A stretch of DNA of 64,000 bases from Marinobacterium rhizophilum (GTDB taxonomy: Bacteria > Pseudomonadota > Gammaproteobacteria > Pseudomonadales > Balneatricaceae): assembly GCF_024397915.1 (NCBI RefSeq), contig NZ_CP073347.1, positions 1,612,001 to 1,676,000 on the forward strand. The letters run 5' to 3'. The position numbers were made by a program, and so were the translations under genes. Of the stretch, positions 8,520 through 18,100 are shown piece by piece. The notes beneath the pieces are model-generated. The model had not been told where the DNA came from, ran no database searches, and saw only the letters and a list, made by a program, of their open reading frames with translations. How positions within the stretch are numbered: the stretch's first letter is position 1; each line of letters starts with the position of its first letter.

Positions 8520-8890
8520 AGAGGATCTTTCCTGCGAAATACAATTGCAGGGATACGACGCTGTGATGGATAACGCCGGAATACCTGAGTCCTGCCAGAT
8601 GCTGTCCGGAGCGGTTTTCGTCATGGTGACGACATACGTGCTCTCTGAACTGGTCTGACGTTTAACAGAGACTGTTAATGTAATGAAACAGTATCCTGTT
8701 GACTCTTGATAAGGACTGTAAATTTAACACACAACGTTAATCCGATTTATACGGATGTGGAATATCATCAAGGTACATTGTCACAAATATAACGACTTCA
8801 GATATTACTTGTTGCAAAAAAGAGACATTAAATCGACTGGCTTCTCTTTTTGTTAACTAATTGAAACAGCTGACCCGAACAAATAAAAAT
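8520..8890. other. AT-rich intergenic region between divergent genes
   Basis: About 370 bp separating the riboswitch-controlled protease (minus) from the DsbA-like gene (plus). 8660-8885 is much more AT-rich than its surroundings and must hold both promoters. I could not pick a convincing -35/-10 pair. No coding frame is supported. Confidence 0.5.
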
Positions 8891-8978
8891 TAATGCCGTC
8901 CGGAACTTCGACCGAAGGCCCCGGCGCTCAAGCCGGGCGAACCCGAGCCGCCGTCGATGGTCTACGCTTACGGCATTA
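8891..8978 (+). other. Candidate structured RNA leader (three-way junction)
   Basis: Perfect 9-bp terminal helix TAATGCCGT (8891-8899) / ACGGCATTA (8970-8978) enclosing two short hairpins: CTTC-GACC-GAAG, and CCCGGC-GCTCAA-GCCGGG with 6 perfect pairs. It lies about 100 bp before the DsbA-like gene. I cannot match it to a known riboswitch class; it could fold equally on the minus strand. Confidence 0.35.
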
Positions 8979-9080
8979 CTTGGAGAGCAAAGGACTGATC
9001 CTGACAGCAGCCATGGTTTTGTTTGCATAGCCCACAAGGGTTGCCCCGGGCCCCGTGTTCGAAGCTGGAGAATAAAGATA

Positions 9081-9950
9081 ATGCGCCCTCTAGTTCTGTT
9101 TGCCGTCTCCGTTGCCCTGAGCGCCAACCTCTGCGGTGCAGAACAAAACCCGCACAGCGACGAACAACTTGTCGAACGGATCAAGGCTGAGGTAATACAG
9201 GAGCTGCGGGACAGCGAATTTCTTCGCAGTGAGATCGAAGCGGGTATCGAGGACTATATCAAGACGCAGCGCTCGGCCAGGGAGCAAGCTCAGGCGCAGG
9301 CCCGGATCGAGCAGGAGCGCATCGCCAGTGAAAAGGCCAGCAAGGTACGGCGGATTACCGCCGGCCGCGATCATGTCTACGGCAATCCCGCGGCGCCTAT
9401 CAGCCTGATCGAGTACTCCGATTTCGAGTGTCCCTATTGCAAACGCTTTCATACCACCGCCCGACAATTGATCGACCAGTCCGATGGCAAGGTCAACTGG
9501 GTCTACCGTCACTATCCACTGAACTTTCACAACCCGGGGGCACAGAAACAGGCCGAGGCATCGGAGTGTGCCCATGAACTGGGTGGCAACGAAGCCTTTT
9601 GGCGCTATACGGATGCGTTGTACCAGCGCACCCGCTCCGGTGGAGAAGGTTTCCCGCTGGAACAGTTAACGCCGTTGGCCGAAGCACAGGGACTGGAGGG
9701 GGCCAGGTTTCAGGCGTGCATTGACAGCGAGCGACATAAGGGTCGTGTCCAACAGGACTTCGACGAGGGTGTCGCGGCTGGCATCACCGGCACACCCGGC
9801 AACATACTGGTCCACAACAGTACCGGAGAAGTTCGACTCAGGTCCGGGGCCAAGCCGCTGCAGGCGTTCCAAGCAGATGTTCAAGAAATGCTGGGCTCGC
9901 CCACACGGGATGAACCGGAATCGACTTCGTCACAGAGCGCCGGAGAATAA
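9081..9950 (+). CDS. DsbA-like thioredoxin-fold periplasmic protein
   Basis: A 289-residue exported protein: signal peptide 1-20, a charged coiled-coil region (about 25-88, rich in E/K/Q/R), then a DsbA-type thioredoxin domain. The active site is FECPYCKRFH with the CPYC pair at 117-120, and a cis-Pro is in GITGTPGNILV near 236. This N-terminal helix plus thioredoxin_4 layout is common in Com1/ScsC-like oxidoreductases that oxidise or isomerise disulfides, or help c-type cytochrome assembly. ATG 9081 follows a GGAG site. It stands alone; the next genes encode Cys-containing secreted proteins, which might be clients (inference). Confidence 0.85.
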   Translation: MRPLVLFAVSVALSANLCGAEQNPHSDEQLVERIKAEVIQELRDSEFLRSEIEAGIEDYIKTQRSAREQAQAQARIEQERIASEKASKVRRITAGRDHVYGNPAAPISLIEYSDFECPYCKRFHTTARQLIDQSDGKVNWVYRHYPLNFHNPGAQKQAEASECAHELGGNEAFWRYTDALYQRTRSGGEGFPLEQLTPLAEAQGLEGARFQACIDSERHKGRVQQDFDEGVAAGITGTPGNILVHNSTGEVRLRSGAKPLQAFQADVQEMLGSPTRDEPESTSSQSAGE

Positions 9951-10147
9951 CGTCACCCGCATCCAGAGACCGCAAGACGCTCTCATCCAGTGTAAAGGCG
10001 TTAATCCTGCTTTACATTTTTGAATATCACGTAACTTTCTAAAAAAGTTGAATTTTCCTTAAATGACATAAACCGGCTGTAAAGTATTGTTATCAGTCTC
10101 CCCTCCTCCCTTCCTGCCTCTTTTAAAAAAATACTTGAAAAACAACG

Positions 10148-10158
10148 CCCCCCCCCCC
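10148..10158 (+). repeat. Homopolymeric C11 tract upstream of secreted-protein gene
   Basis: A run of eleven C residues, about 115 bp before the start at 10274 and downstream of an AT-rich block containing TTGAAA (10135-10140). Such tracts vary in length by slippage; an effect on promoter spacing is possible but not shown. Confidence 0.6.
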
Positions 10159-10273
10159 TCTTTGGCTCCCCTATTGCTTGATAAACAGTGAACTTGGCAG
10201 GCCCGCACTTCATTTGGCTTTGGCATCTAGTTCCAGCGCGGCAAGCCATACCCTTGCGAGCGAGGTGGATTTC

Positions 10274-11173
10274 ATGAACAACTTGACCGATCGGCTCCCT
10301 GTACTGGCAGGGATGTCGGCGTTGCTGTTGACCAGCCTGCTGGCAACGACTGTCGGCGCCGGCAAGCAAAATCAACTGAGCTTTCCCGACTGGCCGGCCT
10401 ATTTCAATGGCGACGGCACCCTCAAAGATGCCGTTGCCCTGCTTGGAACTCCGGACGCCGCCGACCACGGCCAGGGTGCCATGTTCGTCGAGGACAATAT
10501 TTCCGACGGCCGGGCCCTGGATATGTCGGCGCTCATCGCCAGCGACAGCTATGACCAGTCGATCATCCATAACGCAACGGTCGACGCGCTTCACGATATC
10601 GGCAACCTGTACGTTTACGGCGAGATGGGCCCGGGCGGCATGGTGTTCTACAGCGGCGTCGAGCGTCTCGACGTGCCGGGAAACAGCTATGTCGAATTCG
10701 AATTCAACCAGGGGTCGATCTCGGCTCCCGCCGTCAATGCCCCGCTGATGGGCGAACGCCTGGCCGGCGACCTACTGGTCCGCATAAATCTGTCGGATGC
10801 CGAGATCGGCTCCGTGGAGTTTCTGCGCTGGCACGTAACGATAGACAGCGCCGGCAGCGAAGTCGGCCACTACCAGCCGGTCGCTTCCGCGCCAGCCCCT
10901 CGCGGCAAGTGGTGCAGTAGCAACAGCAGTGCCTATCGGTATTGCAGCGGCGCGCCTGTAGAGGGTCTGGCACCAACCAACACCGACGTCTGGGATGCCG
11001 ATGGCCAGGCTGTTGCCGCGACACCGGCCGACAGTTTTATCGAGCTGGCTCTGAATCCGGAAGCTTTGCCCGGGCAGGTCGCGGACTTCACCAGCCTGGT
11101 GGTGCGCACACCTGAGGATATCGCCATCGCCTACCTGCGTGGGCGTTATCGCGATATCGCTTACTGGCGTTAA
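10274..11173 (+). CDS. Secreted protein of unknown function
   Basis: A 299-residue protein I do not recognise. Residues 1-31 form a signal peptide (ends TVGAG). The mature part is acidic, beta-rich, and has one closely spaced Cys pair (WCSSNSSAYRYCSG), perhaps a disulfide loop. Motifs such as GEMGPGGMVFYSGVERL and VEFEFNQGSISAPAVN suggest a jelly-roll or surface domain. The frame is open upstream to 10178, but the ATG at 10274 has a GAGGTGG site and begins the signal peptide. It precedes the DUF11 repeat gene by 97 bp on the same strand, and the two are probably co-transcribed. Confidence 0.75.
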   Translation: MNNLTDRLPVLAGMSALLLTSLLATTVGAGKQNQLSFPDWPAYFNGDGTLKDAVALLGTPDAADHGQGAMFVEDNISDGRALDMSALIASDSYDQSIIHNATVDALHDIGNLYVYGEMGPGGMVFYSGVERLDVPGNSYVEFEFNQGSISAPAVNAPLMGERLAGDLLVRINLSDAEIGSVEFLRWHVTIDSAGSEVGHYQPVASAPAPRGKWCSSNSSAYRYCSGAPVEGLAPTNTDVWDADGQAVAATPADSFIELALNPEALPGQVADFTSLVVRTPEDIAIAYLRGRYRDIAYWR

Positions 11174-11270
11174 CCGCCACAAGCGGCGACCAAAAGCATC
11201 ACCGACCAACTTTAACGCCACCAAGGCCCCCGGACTGCGCGTTCAGCAGGCCTGAACAAGGGGAAAGACC

Positions 11271-14200
11271 ATGAAACGACTGACAGATTTGCAAGGCTGT
11301 TTGCAGCGGACAACGCGAACGGCGCTGCAAGCCCTGCTGATACTGGGCCTGCTGGCCGGCACCCAAACAGCACAGGCCGACGGCGCAGGAAATGCCGACG
11401 TGTTGAACGGCCAGGCGTGCATGGAAGATACCGCTGACTTTGGCCTCAACTGCACTGCCAACGATGTGCGCATTGCCAATGCCACCAATATAGTGATCGA
11501 CGACGACGGCTGCGCCTTTCCGGGCGATACTGTCGACTTTACCGCCACCTTCACCGTCGAGCTGACCGCCCAGGCGCGCCACGATATCGGCATCTGGTTC
11601 GCCGAGGACGGCGACCCCAATGGCGACGGCGCGCTGACCGGAACCTGTACCGCCGCCACGCCCGCCTATGCGCCCGATCCGCCCTGGCTGGATCTTGACG
11701 GTACTTTAGACCCCTTCCCCGGGCCGGGTAAGAAAGAGCCCTCCGGAGTTCAGGATACCTGCGGCGATATCGATGCCGCGCACAACCCGCTTTTCCCGGT
11801 AGTAACCCTCACCAATGTCGCCTGTGTCGACAGTGATGGCGACGGCAAACTCAACCTGCCGAACTGCACCAGTTGGCGCCAGCCCGGTGCGAACGAGTTG
11901 TGCGAAGGCCCTCTGGATGCGTATCCCGGCTCGCCGTCGAAATGCCGCTGTGACGACGGTTTCAATATCGATATCGATGTCCCGAACAAGTTTATCGAGG
12001 TCGTCAAGTCGCTGGATCCCGTCAACGATCCCGGGCGTTTTAACCTGCTGATCGACAACATCATCGAAAAAGCCAATGCCGCTCACAATGATACTACCGG
12101 GGTCGTCGACGTCGAAACCGCGGGGACCCATGTCGTGAGCGAAACCGCCGGCACCGGGACCCCCGACCTGACCACCTTCTATGACACCGACATCGAGTGT
12201 GTCGAGCGCGGCACCACCAACGTGGCGGCATCCTGTACGGACTGCACCTCCCTGAATGTCGATGTGCCCGAAACCGGCGCTGATTACGTCTGCACCATCA
12301 GCAACACCCTGATTCTGGCCGCACCGGTGCTGACGCTGACGAAGACCAACGATGCCGATCAGGATGGGGTATTCAACGATACCGAAAACGTACCCGGTGA
12401 AGCCGTCTATCCCTATACCGTGGTCTACCATGCCCTGATCGAGAACGACAGTATCTCCGATGCCCAGATTACATCGCTGGTGGATTCTCCGCATAATGAC
12501 TTCCTGAGTGGCCCTGCCAGTACTTGCGATGAGCTGGTCAACCAGCCTGCCGGCATCATTCCCGCAGGCGGATCGGTCGAGTGTACTTTCGAAGTGCCGT
12601 TCGACAATGCCGATCAGGCCTCGGTTATCAATACGCTGCTCGTCGAGGCCCAAGCCGTTGGAGACCCAAGTCAGGTTGACACGGCCCAGGATACTTCGAC
12701 CGTGAACTTCGGGCAGAACCCGGACATCGACATCGTCAAGGACGGTGCGCTGGATCTGGACGGTGACGGTATCGCCAACCCGGGTGATCTGATCCACTAC
12801 ACCCTCACCGTAACCAACACCGGTAACGCCACCCTCAGCGGTGCGGCCCTGACCGATGCGCTGCCGGGCGTCAGTATCGGCTCCCTGAGCGATAATGCCG
12901 GCAACGGCATCGACGTGCTGGCACCGGGGGATGTCGAAACGGCTTTCGCCACCTACGCCATCACCCAGGACGATATTGATGCCGGTCTCGTCGAGAACCT
13001 GGCCGAAGTCTGCGCCGACCCGCCGATCGGTCCACCGGTCTGCGATGACGATCCGCACGATGAACCGATCCCGCAAACCCCGGCCATCGACATCGTCAAG
13101 GACGGTGCGCTGGATCTGGGAGCTAACGGTGTCGCCAACCCGGGTGATCTGATCCACTACACCCTCACCGTAACCAACACCGGTAACGCCACCCTCAGCG
13201 GTGCCGCCCTGACCGATGCGCTGCCGGGCGTCAGTATCGGCTCCCTGAGCGATAATGCCGGCAACGGCATCGACGTGCTGGCACCGGGGGATGTCGAAAC
13301 GGCTTTCGCCACCTACGCCATCACCCAGGACGATATTGATGCCGGTCTCGTCGAGAACCTGGCCGAAGTCTGCGCCGACCCGCCGATCGGTCCACCGGTC
13401 TGCGATGACGATCCGCACGATGAACCGATCCCGCAAACCCCGGCCATCGACATCGTCAAGGACGGTGCGCTGGATCTGGGAGCTAACGGTGTCGCCAACC
13501 CGGGTGATCTGATCCACTACACCCTCACCGTAACCAACACCGGTAACGCCACCCTCAGCGGTGCCGCCCTGACCGATGCGCTGCCGGGCGTCAGTATCGG
13601 CTCCCTGAGCGATAATGCCGGCAACGGCATCGACGTGCTGGCACCGGGGGATGTCGAAACGGCTTTCGCCACCTACGCCATCACCCAGGACGATATTGAT
13701 GCCGGTCTCGTCGAGAACCTGGCCGAAGTCTGCGCCGACCCGCCGATCGGTCCACCGGTCTGCGATGACGATCCGCACGATGAACCGATCCCGCAAACCC
13801 CGGCCATCGACATCGTCAAGGACGGTGCGCTGGATCTGGGAGCTAACGGTGTCGCCAACCCGGGTGATCTGATCCACTACACCCTCACCGTAACCAACAC
13901 CGGTAACGCCACCCTCAGCGGTGCCGCCCTGACCGATGCGCTGCCGGGCGTCAGTATCGGCTCCCTGAGCGATAATGCCGGCAACGGCATCGACGTGCTG
14001 GCACCGGGGGATGTCGAAACGGCTTTCGCCACCTACGCCATCACCCAGGACGATATTGATGCCGGTCTCGTCGAGAACCTGGCCGAAGTCTGCGCCGACC
14101 CGCCGATCGGTCCACCGGTCTGCGATGACGATCCGCACGATGAACCGATCCCGCAAACCCCGGCCATCGACATCGTCAAGGACGGTGCGCTGGATCTGGA

Positions 14201-15548
14201 CGGTGACGGTATCGCCAACCCGGGTGATTTGATCCACTACACCCTCACCGTAACCAACACTGGTAACCTCACCCTCAGCGGTGCCGCCCTGACCGATGCG
14301 CTGCCGGGCGTCAGTATCGGCTCCCTGAGCGACGCCGCCGGCAACGGCATCGACGTGCTGGCACCGGGGGATGTCGAAACGGCTTTCGCCACCTACGCCA
14401 TCACCCAGGACGATATTGATGCCGGTCTCGTCGAGAACCTGGCCGAAGTCTGCGCCGACCCGCCGATCGGTCCACCGGTCTGCGATGACGATCCGCACGA
14501 TGAACCGATCCCGCAAACCCCGGCCATCGACATCGTCAAGGACGGTACCTTCCAGGACGAGAACGGTGATGGCTTCGCCCAGGTCGGCGAAACCATCGCC
14601 TACAGCTTCAAGGTCAGCAATATCGGCAACGTCACGCTGAACGGCGTCAATGTCACCGATCCGCTGCCGGGCCTGAGTGCCATTAGCTGCCCGAACGGCA
14701 ACCCGATCCCGTCGCTGGCACCGACGGCCATGGAGACCTGTTCGGCAAGCTACAGCCTCGCCCAGACTGATATCGACCTGGGTCAGGTGGACAACCTCGC
14801 CACCGCATGCGGCACCTCGCCCACCGGGGCCGAGGTCTGCGACGATGATCCCGAAACGGTACAGGTTCCGCCGCCACCCGCGGTAGGCTTCCTGATCATC
14901 GATGAGGACAGCATCGACAATAACCACTACTGGTGGGATGACGGGGTAATACCAAGTCAGAACAACGATAACGAGTTCTCGGCTTGGGATGTGAACGACG
15001 ATAAGGCCGCCGAAGGTCTGCGCGATATCCTGCGCTTCTTCGACGTCAACGTCGGCTGGACGATCCAGCTGTTCACCGGCCAGGTCGGCGATGAGGGCTG
15101 GTTCGCGCCGCAGTTCATACCGAACAACTGGAACAGCCACGATCCAGACGGTAACGGCCTGCACGCCTATATCGACGGCCTGGTCCCGCAGAACAAGCTC
15201 GACAAGGTCAGGAATGTGACGCCATTACGGTCCACCGGGTTACACGGACTGGAAGGCGGTGACTACTGTGCCGTGGTCTACGACAGTGACGTCAGCATCA
15301 ACTACGGCCCACTGAATGGCAACCTGCAGGGCGCCAACTACGGCATCGTGGCCTTCCATGTCCTGATCGACGGCGTCAAGAAAGCCAACGGCTTCTCGTC
15401 GAGCACGCTGCCAACGGTGACCATCACCATTCTGGACGCCGAGCTAACCTGCAGCGCAGCGCAGATCCTGACCGACGTACCGAAACCGCCGACCTCGTCG
15501 GAGCCCTTCGACATCGATCCGGAGAATCCGACCGGCGGGTATCAGTAA
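11271..15548 (+). CDS. Large secreted DUF11-repeat protein
   Basis: A 1425-residue exported protein. Signal peptide to about residue 36 (TQTAQA). Residues 37-480 hold a Cys-rich N-terminal region and one divergent DUF11-like domain (about 350-480). Residues 484-1083 are five 120-residue DUF11 (conserved repeat, Ig-like) units: PAIDIVKDGALDL...YTLTVTNTGNATLSGAALTD...DDIDAGLVENLAEVCADPP. A sixth diverged unit follows (1084-1203), then a unique ~200-residue C-terminal domain with WW and DxDxDG-like acidic stretches. No sortase, PEP-CTERM or type I secretion signal was seen at the C-terminus (ends PTGGYQ). Likely cell-surface or matrix protein. ATG 11271 follows GGGGAAAG. Confidence 0.85.
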   Translation: MKRLTDLQGCLQRTTRTALQALLILGLLAGTQTAQADGAGNADVLNGQACMEDTADFGLNCTANDVRIANATNIVIDDDGCAFPGDTVDFTATFTVELTAQARHDIGIWFAEDGDPNGDGALTGTCTAATPAYAPDPPWLDLDGTLDPFPGPGKKEPSGVQDTCGDIDAAHNPLFPVVTLTNVACVDSDGDGKLNLPNCTSWRQPGANELCEGPLDAYPGSPSKCRCDDGFNIDIDVPNKFIEVVKSLDPVNDPGRFNLLIDNIIEKANAAHNDTTGVVDVETAGTHVVSETAGTGTPDLTTFYDTDIECVERGTTNVAASCTDCTSLNVDVPETGADYVCTISNTLILAAPVLTLTKTNDADQDGVFNDTENVPGEAVYPYTVVYHALIENDSISDAQITSLVDSPHNDFLSGPASTCDELVNQPAGIIPAGGSVECTFEVPFDNADQASVINTLLVEAQAVGDPSQVDTAQDTSTVNFGQNPDIDIVKDGALDLDGDGIANPGDLIHYTLTVTNTGNATLSGAALTDALPGVSIGSLSDNAGNGIDVLAPGDVETAFATYAITQDDIDAGLVENLAEVCADPPIGPPVCDDDPHDEPIPQTPAIDIVKDGALDLGANGVANPGDLIHYTLTVTNTGNATLSGAALTDALPGVSIGSLSDNAGNGIDVLAPGDVETAFATYAITQDDIDAGLVENLAEVCADPPIGPPVCDDDPHDEPIPQTPAIDIVKDGALDLGANGVANPGDLIHYTLTVTNTGNATLSGAALTDALPGVSIGSLSDNAGNGIDVLAPGDVETAFATYAITQDDIDAGLVENLAEVCADPPIGPPVCDDDPHDEPIPQTPAIDIVKDGALDLGANGVANPGDLIHYTLTVTNTGNATLSGAALTDALPGVSIGSLSDNAGNGIDVLAPGDVETAFATYAITQDDIDAGLVENLAEVCADPPIGPPVCDDDPHDEPIPQTPAIDIVKDGALDLDGDGIANPGDLIHYTLTVTNTGNLTLSGAALTDALPGVSIGSLSDAAGNGIDVLAPGDVETAFATYAITQDDIDAGLVENLAEVCADPPIGPPVCDDDPHDEPIPQTPAIDIVKDGTFQDENGDGFAQVGETIAYSFKVSNIGNVTLNGVNVTDPLPGLSAISCPNGNPIPSLAPTAMETCSASYSLAQTDIDLGQVDNLATACGTSPTGAEVCDDDPETVQVPPPPAVGFLIIDEDSIDNNHYWWDDGVIPSQNNDNEFSAWDVNDDKAAEGLRDILRFFDVNVGWTIQLFTGQVGDEGWFAPQFIPNNWNSHDPDGNGLHAYIDGLVPQNKLDKVRNVTPLRSTGLHGLEGGDYCAVVYDSDVSINYGPLNGNLQGANYGIVAFHVLIDGVKKANGFSSSTLPTVTITILDAELTCSAAQILTDVPKPPTSSEPFDIDPENPTGGYQ
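12721..14520 (+). repeat. Five in-frame 360-bp tandem repeats
   Basis: Units at 12721, 13081, 13441, 13801 and 14161, each exactly 360 bp. Units 2-4 (13081-14160) are identical base for base as read here; unit 1 differs at a few sites near its start, and unit 5 at a few more. A sixth unit (from 14521) is clearly diverged. The repeats encode the DUF11 domains. Identity beyond protein-level constraint implies recent expansion or ongoing gene conversion. Confidence 0.95.
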
Positions 15549-15639
15549 CGTACACGGCCGCCCGAAGGCAGGACGCCAACGGGGCGGACCATAGGAGAGA
15601 GAACAGGAGAGACTACCGATTGGAGTGCAATGCAAAACA

Positions 15640-15674
15640 GCGGGTACCGGCTCTGCGCCGGCACCCGCTTTTTA
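15640..15674 (+). terminator. Rho-independent terminator of the DUF11 gene
   Basis: GCGGGT-A-CCGGC, loop TCTGC, GCCGG-C-ACCCGC, then five T. The stem has one internal mismatch and lies 92 bp after the stop codon. Confidence 0.85.
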
Positions 15675-15951
15675 TCCTTCCCGCCGCGCCAGCGGCGCCG
15701 CTCTCCTGACGTTGCGTCCAGCATGATGTCCCTCATTACCTGCAGAAAAATGCGCCATTTGTTGTTTGGCCCGGGCTTACCTATGCTTTTTCAGTGAACG
15801 CAGGCGGCCTGATGCAGCCAGCCATTCAATGATCCGCCAATGCCCTGTCACCCCGTTTTCGGTTACGCAGCCACAGGCGAGGCGTCTGGCAGGGGTTACA
15901 GGTACACGGGGCCGGCAGTAAAGGCGCGGCCGAATAAGGGAGTGATCTCCG

Positions 15952-18087
15952 GTGATTCGATTAGAGAGGATCTTCGGTGGATTGCGCAGCCGGCTCCTGC
16001 TGCTGGTGGCACTCGCGGTCATTCCGGCCTTCATTCTGATCGTAACCGCCAATATCGACGCCCGCCGCACGGCCACCCGCACTGTGCAGGCCGACTTGCA
16101 GCGACTGATACGCCTGACCGTCGGCCAGCAACAGCAATTTATCGAGGGTGCCCGGCAACTGCTGGCTGCGCTGGCTCACCTGCCCTCTGTGCGTGAACAG
16201 GACGGCGCGGCCTGCAGCGCACTGTTCGCCGACTTTCTGCGCCTCTATCCGTTTTACGCCAACCTGGGGGCCTCCAACCTTGAGGGGGACATCTTTTGCA
16301 GCGCCCTGCGCATAACCCGGCGCATTAATCTCGCTGACCGCGCCTATGCAATAGGGGCACTGAGCAGCGGCGGTTTCGCCATCGGCGAATACCAGATAGG
16401 CCGCATTACCGGCAAAGCCGCGGTCAACTTCGGCGCGCCGGTATTCGATGCACAGGGTAAGCCCCAGGGCATCGTCTATGCCGCCCTTGATCTGTCCTGG
16501 CTGGAAAAACAGGCCCGCGAAGCCGAGCTCGACCCCGGTACATCGCTGACGCTGCTCGATCGCAACGGCAAGATCCTGGTGCACTATCCGTCGGCGCAAC
16601 AGGTCGCGGGCACCTCCATTGCCGATACGCCTCTGTTCAAGGAAATTCAGGCCACCCGGGGCCGTGGTGCCTTTGAGACCCATAATCTTGCCGGCGCGAA
16701 AAGCCTGTTCGTGGTCGCGCCCATTCAGGGCGAAACGACCGCGGGCGCGGATGAAAATTACGCGGTGTACCTGGCTATCGGCGTACCCAGGGATCTCGCC
16801 TTTGCCGATATCAACCGCGAATTCAGCCGCAACCTGCTGATCTTTGGCCTGGTGGCTCTGGTAGCCCTGGCACTGGCCTGGGCCTTTGCCAATGTGCTGA
16901 TCCTGCGCTCGGTGGATGCATTGCGAAGCGCCACCAAAGCGCTTGAAGCCGGCAATCTGCAAGCCCGCACGGGCCTCAAACCGGGCAAGAGTGAACTGGC
17001 GGATCTGGCACACAGCTTCGATGCCATGGCCGAAAGGCTGCAGGACCGGGAACTGAAACTCAGCCGCTCACTGGCCGAAACCACCGAGCTGAAAAACCTG
17101 CTGGACAATCTGTTTGCCTCGATCGTGAGTGGTGTCATGACGTCGGATCTGGATGGCAATATCAGCATGTGCAACCGTGCCGCCGTGCGCATTCTCGGTT
17201 TAAGGGACAACAGCGACCTGGTCGGGAAGAACCTCGCCGAGCTGTTGCCACCCCTGGGCACCTCCCTGCTGCCCTACCTGTTCAAGGTGCGCAAGTCCGA
17301 TCAGCCGGTTATTGGTATCGAGTTGAGCCAGTTGCTCCCCCAGCGCGGCACCGTCCATCTGCGCTTCAATATCTCGGGGCTGCGCGCCGCCGACGAAATC
17401 CAGGGCATCGCCATGGTGCTCGATGATGTCACCGAGAAAAAACGCATGGAAGCACAGCACCTGCTGCTGCAATCGATGGTGTCTCCGGCAATACTGGAAC
17501 AACTGGACCCAGAACATCTTCAGCTCGGCGGCCAGCGTAGCGAAATTACGGTGATGTTCGCCGACATTCACGGTTTTACCAGTATCAGCGAACAGCTGAA
17601 CGCGGAGGACCTGGTCAGCCTGCTGAACCAGTACCTGGCAGCCATGGCCAATGCGATACTCATCGAAGAGGGCACCATCGACAAGTTTCTCGGCGATGCG
17701 GTGATGGCCTGGTTCAATGCGCCGGTTCCTCAGCCTGACCATGTCCTGCGGGCCATTCGCTCGGCCCTGGCCATCCGCCAGGCTATTCGCTCCCTGCATG
17801 ACAGCTTGTCACCCATCTTTCGCCTGTCCTTCGGCATTGGCATCCATGTCGGTGAAGCGGTGCTTGGGCTGGTGGGCACCCAGGACCGCGTCGAATACAC
17901 CGCGATCGGTGACGACGTCAATACTGCCAAACGCATCCAGGAACATGCGGGTATCGACCAGATCCTGCTCAGCGCCGCCGTTTACGCGCAGGTTGCAGAC
18001 CAGATCGAGGTCCACCCGGCCATCGAGATTCAGGTCAAGGGCAAACACCTGCCGCTACGGGTCTACGAACTCATTGGCCTGAAATAA
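15952..18087 (+). CDS. Membrane class III adenylate cyclase with sensor, HAMP and PAS domains
   Basis: A 711-residue receptor cyclase. TM1 at about 12-32, an extracytoplasmic dCache-like sensor (35-285), TM2 about 294-318, HAMP, a PAS domain (about 385-495), then the catalytic domain. Catalytic landmarks: FADIHGFT and FLGDAVMAW supply the two metal Asp; TIDKFLGD has the purine-specifying Lys; YTAIGDDVNTAKR has Thr in the second purine position plus the transition-state Asn and Arg. Lys/Thr is the class IIIb pattern, which favours ATP, and class IIIb enzymes are often bicarbonate-responsive. GTG start at 15952 with AAGGGAG upstream. Stands alone, convergent with the channel gene. Confidence 0.85.
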   Translation: MIRLERIFGGLRSRLLLLVALAVIPAFILIVTANIDARRTATRTVQADLQRLIRLTVGQQQQFIEGARQLLAALAHLPSVREQDGAACSALFADFLRLYPFYANLGASNLEGDIFCSALRITRRINLADRAYAIGALSSGGFAIGEYQIGRITGKAAVNFGAPVFDAQGKPQGIVYAALDLSWLEKQAREAELDPGTSLTLLDRNGKILVHYPSAQQVAGTSIADTPLFKEIQATRGRGAFETHNLAGAKSLFVVAPIQGETTAGADENYAVYLAIGVPRDLAFADINREFSRNLLIFGLVALVALALAWAFANVLILRSVDALRSATKALEAGNLQARTGLKPGKSELADLAHSFDAMAERLQDRELKLSRSLAETTELKNLLDNLFASIVSGVMTSDLDGNISMCNRAAVRILGLRDNSDLVGKNLAELLPPLGTSLLPYLFKVRKSDQPVIGIELSQLLPQRGTVHLRFNISGLRAADEIQGIAMVLDDVTEKKRMEAQHLLLQSMVSPAILEQLDPEHLQLGGQRSEITVMFADIHGFTSISEQLNAEDLVSLLNQYLAAMANAILIEEGTIDKFLGDAVMAWFNAPVPQPDHVLRAIRSALAIRQAIRSLHDSLSPIFRLSFGIGIHVGEAVLGLVGTQDRVEYTAIGDDVNTAKRIQEHAGIDQILLSAAVYAQVADQIEVHPAIEIQVKGKHLPLRVYELIGLK

Positions 18088-18100
18088 CACCCGGGCGACA

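Noticed and set aside
11706..15164. A 1152-codon open frame antisense to the DUF11 gene
   Set aside because: It mirrors the repeats of the sense gene, has no ribosome site or domain, and is explained by the codon bias of the high-GC repeat. The sense frame has a signal peptide and a known domain.
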